Part shown: positions 5,192-8,565 of the stretch, piece after piece
Position numbering within the stretch: position 1 is the first letter of the stretch
Layout of the letters: every line of letters begins with the position of its first letter
Assembly: GCA_024638345.1 (NCBI GenBank)
Contig: JAHEKL010000106.1
Coordinates: 1 to 8,565 of the forward strand
DNA: 8,565 bases
Direction of reading: 5' to 3'
Source: Gammaproteobacteria bacterium
GTDB taxonomy: Bacteria > Gemmatimonadota > Gemmatimonadetes > Longimicrobiales > Gaopeijiaceae
Notes under the pieces: generated by a model
Told to the model about the DNA's origin: nothing
Seen by the model: only the letters and a program-made list of their open reading frames with translations
The model's database searches: none
Program-made: the position numbers and the translations under genes

Positions 5192-6766
5192 CTACCGCGA
5201 CACCTCGAACTCGTCGTCCAGGACTGCGCCCCTTTCGATGAGATAGTCGGCAACCGAGTGATACTCCTGGGCGATCGCGGCCTCGAGCGCCGTCCGCGCG
5301 TCCCGGGCGCCGCGGTTCAGAGCGTGACCTGCGGCGTTCACATCGACCCCCGCGTCGACCAGCATCTCGACGGTCTCGAGCACCTCAGCCTCCGGCGTGT
5401 CGAGCACGGTCCACGCCCGGCCGCTGCCCATCTTGACCGCGGCCATCAGCGTGGTGGTGATCTCCTCCTGGCGTGGAGCCAGATTGCCCCCCCGTCCCCC
5501 GTCGTGGAACACCCCATGATGCACGAACAGCGGGTCGGCGCCGTGCTCCAGAAGGCGACGCACGATACTCGGAGTGCTGAAGCGGGCGGCCAACCAGAGT
5601 GGCGTGGCTCCCACCCATGACTTGTGGATGTAGAAGTCCGTGGTGGACCCGCGTTGGTGAGGGGTGAAATCTCCAACGGGCAGATCCGGATTCGCTCCAT
5701 GGGCGAGCAGTAGATCGACCGCCTCCTCGTTTCGACGCAGGACGGCGGCGATGAGCGGCGTGAAGCGATGTGCGCCGGCGTTCGGGTCGGCACCCTGGTC
5801 GAGCAGAAACGCGACGACTTCGGGAAACCGGCCCGGCAAGATCTGGCCGCGATCGAAGACCACCAGCTGATCGGAGGTCTGCTCCCGAATCAGGAACTGG
5901 TCGCCGAAATCGGCATAGGTGGCGATCGCCAGAGGCGTGAGCCCCCACGCGGAGGGCGCGTCCACGTCCGCGCCGGCGGCGACGAGATGTCTCGCGGACT
6001 CCAGATCACCGACCCGTGCCGCGAACATGAGAGCGGTGTTGCCCCCGTGCAGGATCCAGGCTTGATGCTCCGGATGAGCATGGGGTGCCTGGGCCATCAG
6101 CTGGCCCCAGGCGTCCGAACGTGCGTGGATGTCTGCACCATGCTCGAGCAAGACCGCTACGACGCCGGGATGGCGCTCGGCCGCCGCGACCATGAGCGGT
6201 GTCTGGCCCCGGGCTGCGCGGGTGTTCACTTCGGCACCCCTCTCGAGCAGCAATCGGACGACCTCGGGGTTGCCCGATCGTGCCGCGGTGACGATCGGGG
6301 TCTCTCCCAGCAGGAGGGGAGCGTCAGGATCCGCCCCGGCGTGGAGCAGCAGCTCGGCCATCGCCGCGCTCCCATTCCTGGCGGCGGCCCAGATCGGTGT
6401 CGCTCCGAGCTCGTTGGCCAGGTTCACCTCGGCGCCGGCTCGGATCAGGACGTCAGCGCTTTCGAGGTCGTCCCGGTAGCTCGCCCAGAGCAGGGCCGTG
6501 GATCCGTCGCCGGTCCGCCCGTTCACATCCGCCCCATCGTCCAACAGTGCCCTGAGGGCGTCGTGGTCCTGGCTCTTCGCCGCATCTACGAGGGGTGGAT
6601 CCACCGAGAGGGCTTCGAAGCGAGTGAGCTCGACAGCAGGAGCCGCGTCGGTCGGTCGAGCGGCCGCCTCGGCCGCCACGCCTCGACCGGGCGTAGCCGC
6701 GAATCCGACGGCCAGCCCCAAGAGGACAAGGCACCGTCCGTCGCGGACGACCGACTCCACTCTCAC
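5192..6766 (-). CDS. Exported ankyrin-repeat protein with about eleven repeats
   Basis: From the GTG at 6766 the product is 524 residues. It starts with an export signal (Arg residues at 2 and 8, hydrophobic CLVLLGLAVGFAA at about 12-24, possible cleavage near GVAAEA at 29-34). About eleven ankyrin units run from residue 58 to about 514, each with the TPLxxAA helix and the closing GADVN or GADPN turn. The middle units carry insertions: a His-rich loop at about 218-242 (QAPHAHPEHQAW), and loops at about 288-312, 361-386 and 415-436 (VHHGVFHDGGRGG). These loops could form a binding face. Ankyrin arrays bind other proteins, so a scaffold role for the neighbouring exported proteins is plausible. 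I recall such ankyrin genes next to DUF1592/DUF1552 genes in Acidobacteriota-type genomes. The frame also opens at a GTG at 6784; I chose 6766 because GAGGG lies seven bases upstream of it. Confidence 0.9.
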   Translation of the reverse strand: MRVESVVRDGRCLVLLGLAVGFAATPGRGVAAEAAARPTDAAPAVELTRFEALSVDPPLVDAAKSQDHDALRALLDDGADVNGRTGDGSTALLWASYRDDLESADVLIRAGAEVNLANELGATPIWAAARNGSAAMAELLLHAGADPDAPLLLGETPIVTAARSGNPEVVRLLLERGAEVNTRAARGQTPLMVAAAERHPGVVAVLLEHGADIHARSDAWGQLMAQAPHAHPEHQAWILHGGNTALMFAARVGDLESARHLVAAGADVDAPSAWGLTPLAIATYADFGDQFLIREQTSDQLVVFDRGQILPGRFPEVVAFLLDQGADPNAGAHRFTPLIAAVLRRNEEAVDLLLAHGANPDLPVGDFTPHQRGSTTDFYIHKSWVGATPLWLAARFSTPSIVRRLLEHGADPLFVHHGVFHDGGRGGNLAPRQEEITTTLMAAVKMGSGRAWTVLDTPEAEVLETVEMLVDAGVDVNAAGHALNRGARDARTALEAAIAQEYHSVADYLIERGAVLDDEFEVSR

Positions 6767-6773
6767 GCTCGTG

Positions 6774-6778
6774 CCCTC
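6774..6778 (-). promoter_or_regulatory. Ribosome binding site GAGGG favouring the 6766 GTG start of the ankyrin gene
   Basis: GAGGG on the minus strand with a 7-base spacer to GTG at 6766. The alternative GTG at 6784 has no purine-rich site at a useful distance, and a third GTG at 6760 is 13 bases away. Confidence 0.5.
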
Positions 6779-6803
6779 GAGCACCCCGATCGCGCGGCAG
6801 CCA

Positions 6804-8147
6804 TCACATTTCGGCCAGCGTATCGATGTCGAGCCTGCCGGTGCTGCCGCCGACCTTGTCGATCGGCATGTCCATCTTGTCGAGGAGCGTGACGAGCAGA
6901 TTCGCCATCAGGGGTGAGTCGTCATAGGAGAGGTGCCGGCCTCCGTTCAGACGCCCGTTCGCGCCCCCGAGCACCATCAGCGGCAAGTCCACCGGCGAGT
7001 GCCGCGTGCTGTTGGAGATGCCGCCCCCGTACAGGATGGTCATGTGGTCGAAGAGCGATCCGTCCCCGTCCGGCGTCTCCCGAAGCTTCGTCATGTACCG
7101 GGCGACCAATTCGACGTGATACCGGTTGATCTTCGACATCCGCTCGATCAGCTCGGGAACGTTGTTGTGGTGTGAGAGCGGGTGGTGCGCGTCGGGCACG
7201 CCGATCTGCGGATACGGTCGCGCGCTCTGCTCCTTGCCGAGCATGAACGAGCTCACGCGCGTCAGGTCGGCCTGGAACGCCAGGAGCTGGAGGTCGAACA
7301 TCAGCTCCATGTGATCCTCGTACGAGGCGGGAGCACCCTGCGGCGCCTCGAAGAACGGCAGCTCGATGTCGATCTGCTCCTCCGCCATCTGAATCCGTCG
7401 CTCGACATCGCGGACGGCTTCCACGTACTCGTCGACCTTCAGGTTGTCCTGGGGACCGAGCTCTCGCTTGAGCGCCGCGACCTCGTCCACGACGGAGTCC
7501 AGGATGCTCCTCTGTTGTCGCAGCCGCCGCTCCCGCGCCGCTCGCTCCGTGCTGCCGCTGTCTCCGAACAGTCGCTCGAATACGGCCCGCGGGTTCGACT
7601 CCATGGGCAGCGGCTGCGTCGGGCTGCGCCAGGAGAGGGTGTGGGTGTAGACGCAGTTCAGAGTCAGGTCGCAAACTCCGGCGTTCGCCGGCTTGTCCAT
7701 GGAGAGCTCGAGGGAGGCGACCTGTGTCTCCCGCGCGAACTCCCTCGCGAGCAGCTGGTCTACCGAGACGTCGGCCAGCGTCTCCGTGTTGTTGCGACCT
7801 CCTCGTGTCGCACCCGTCAGGAACGATCCCGAAGCCCCCGCGTGATTGCCGGCCCATGTGGCGTCCAGACCGGAGAGCACGATCATGTCGTCCTTGAACT
7901 CGGCCATCGGCTCCAGGATGGGAGAGAGCTGGAAGCCACGCCCCACGCCCTCCGGAGTCCAGTACTCCATGGCCATCCCGTTCGGCACGTAGATCGTCTG
8001 GAACCGATGCGTAGGATTGGCCCGGGCCTGGGCACGCAGGCCGAACCGAGTAGGCGACATCGCCTCCAGGAACGGCAAGGCGAGAGCGGCCCCCATGCCG
8101 CGCAGGACCGTCCTACGGGAGAGTGGCTTCCCGATGATGTGTGTCAT
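6804..8147 (-). CDS. DUF1552 family protein, Tat-exported
   Basis: The 447-residue protein matches the DUF1552 family (Pfam PF07586) from end to end. It opens with a twin-arginine signal, SRRTVLRG at 10-17, followed by hydrophobic GMGAALALPFLEAM, so it is probably folded in the cytoplasm before export and may hold a cofactor. Family-like landmarks are LSGLDATWAGNHAGASGSFLTG (91-112, His102), the HHPLSHH cluster (321-327), and TILYGGGISNSTRHS (370-384, His383). Residues about 200-262 are charged and helical, likely coiled coil. The many conserved His residues suggest a metal site, but the family has no settled function. DUF1552 genes usually sit next to DUF1592/DUF1588/DUF1585 cytochrome-type genes, as here, which supports joint action. 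The frame is open further upstream to an ATG at 8315, but that would overlap the upstream gene; AGGAG before 8147 fixes the start. Confidence 0.93.
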   Translation of the reverse strand: MTHIIGKPLSRRTVLRGMGAALALPFLEAMSPTRFGLRAQARANPTHRFQTIYVPNGMAMEYWTPEGVGRGFQLSPILEPMAEFKDDMIVLSGLDATWAGNHAGASGSFLTGATRGGRNNTETLADVSVDQLLAREFARETQVASLELSMDKPANAGVCDLTLNCVYTHTLSWRSPTQPLPMESNPRAVFERLFGDSGSTERAARERRLRQQRSILDSVVDEVAALKRELGPQDNLKVDEYVEAVRDVERRIQMAEEQIDIELPFFEAPQGAPASYEDHMELMFDLQLLAFQADLTRVSSFMLGKEQSARPYPQIGVPDAHHPLSHHNNVPELIERMSKINRYHVELVARYMTKLRETPDGDGSLFDHMTILYGGGISNSTRHSPVDLPLMVLGGANGRLNGGRHLSYDDSPLMANLLVTLLDKMDMPIDKVGGSTGRLDIDTLAEM

Positions 8148-8156
8148 CCGTCGTGT

Positions 8157-8161
8157 CTCCT
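8157..8161 (-). promoter_or_regulatory. Ribosome binding site AGGAG that fixes the DUF1552 start
   Basis: AGGAG on the minus strand with a 9-base spacer to ATG at 8147, inside the 61-bp gap after the upstream gene. The Tat signal begins directly after this start, so the longer frame from 8315 can be dismissed. Confidence 0.7.
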
Positions 8162-8208
8162 GTTCCGTGAAATGGCCATGGAACCGTTTGACTGTCTCAT
8201 CCCTTCCT

Positions 8209-8565
8209 CTACTCCGTCGCACGCGCCCGCATGAGGAAGCCGGGGCTCTCGACGATTCCGGCGATGATCGCCGACCAGAGGTATCCATCGGCCGCCGCAT
8301 CGCGGACGATCCCACGCACGGCGGGTCGATCGTGGTACTCGAGCCGGCGACCGAGCGCGTAGGCCATCAGCTTCGAGGTCACCGTATTCACGAACTGCTC
8401 ATCCTGATCCAGGAGCATCTGCCGCAAACCCACGAATCCGTTCACCTCCGCTCCGCTCGGCCACGAACCGAAGTCATCCACGGGATTTCCCTTTTCGTCC
8501 CTCTCCCTCCAGGCCCCCATTGCGTCGAAGCTCTCGAGCGCGAAGCCGAGCGGATCCAGGACCGA
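8209..8565 (-). CDS. DUF1592/DUF1588/DUF1585 family protein, C-terminal part only
   Basis: Only the last 118 codons are present; the gene continues past the right edge and the true start is not visible. The first residues, DPLGFALESFDAMGAWRERD, match the DUF1588 signature (DPxGFALExFD). The following part, SKLMAYALGRRLEYHDRPAVRGIVRDA and then the final IIAGIVESPGFLMR, matches DUF1585. In the full-length family these follow DUF1587, DUF1592 and DUF1595 modules, often with a cytochrome c motif near the N-terminus, and the protein is exported. The family was first described in Planctomycetes and has no established reaction. The frame stays open through the right edge with no start needed inside the window; an ATG at 8520 falls inside the DUF1588 motif and is not the start. 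It lies 61 bp before the DUF1552 gene, its usual partner. Confidence 0.93.
   Translation of the reverse strand, partial: SVLDPLGFALESFDAMGAWRERDEKGNPVDDFGSWPSGAEVNGFVGLRQMLLDQDEQFVNTVTSKLMAYALGRRLEYHDRPAVRGIVRDAAADGYLWSAIIAGIVESPGFLMRARATE

Noticed and set aside
5768..6892. A 374-codon open frame on the plus strand, opposite the ankyrin gene
   Set aside because: It is antisense to a clear ankyrin-repeat protein, has no recognisable domain, and is expected from GC-rich codon bias in an opposing frame. The same reasoning removes the plus-strand frames at 2021-2983, 3764-4588, 4396-5241 and 7182-8234.
8148..8315. Upstream extension of the DUF1552 frame to an ATG at 8315
   Set aside because: The added 56 residues would overlap the DUF1585 coding end and precede the Tat signal, which must be near the N-terminus.

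Overview
The window is GC-rich, gene-dense bacterial DNA. It has Shine-Dalgarno-led genes, short gaps, and a strong bias to exported or envelope proteins. It carries an adjacent DUF1592/DUF1588/DUF1585 and DUF1552 pair, c-type cytochromes and an exported ankyrin-repeat protein. This content suggests an aerobic, probably uncultured environmental lineage of the Gemmatimonadota/Acidobacteriota type; the lipoprotein at 266-775 leans towards Gemmatimonadota. That placement is from remembered family distribution, not from a search. No mobile element, CRISPR array, tRNA or rRNA is visible.

Right and centre (1925-8565, all minus strand, read right to left): (1) the C-terminal 118 codons of a DUF1588/DUF1585 cytochrome-associated protein; (2) a Tat-exported DUF1552 protein; (3) an exported protein of about eleven ankyrin repeats; (4) a small exported SH3-like protein; then a 140-bp gap with three tandem 16-bp imperfect repeats; (5) an exported fusion of a mono-heme cytochrome c domain to a domain with all the copper-ligand positions of a PHM/DBM-type type II copper monooxygenase; and (6) a 331-residue exported protein of unknown function, only 15 bp behind it. 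All five complete genes have an export signal, so the cluster probably acts in the periplasm or at the outer face of the cell. Genes 1-4 and 5-6 look like two tightly spaced transcription units in series, or one long unit with an internal control point.

Left (1-1887): a plus-strand six-helix membrane protein (1174-1887) converges on gene 6 and diverges from a minus-strand set. That set is a small zinc-ribbon protein (833-1090), a lipoprotein with a very acidic tail (266-775), and the first 68 codons of a membrane-anchored cytochrome c (205 to beyond the left edge). A perfect 10-bp palindrome lies in the divergent intergenic region.

The most unusual element is the heme/copper fusion protein and its unknown partner, placed directly behind a DUF1592-DUF1552-ankyrin block. 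A periplasmic oxidative system is a reasonable hypothesis, but the sequence does not reveal a substrate. No stretch over 300 bases lacks a gene.
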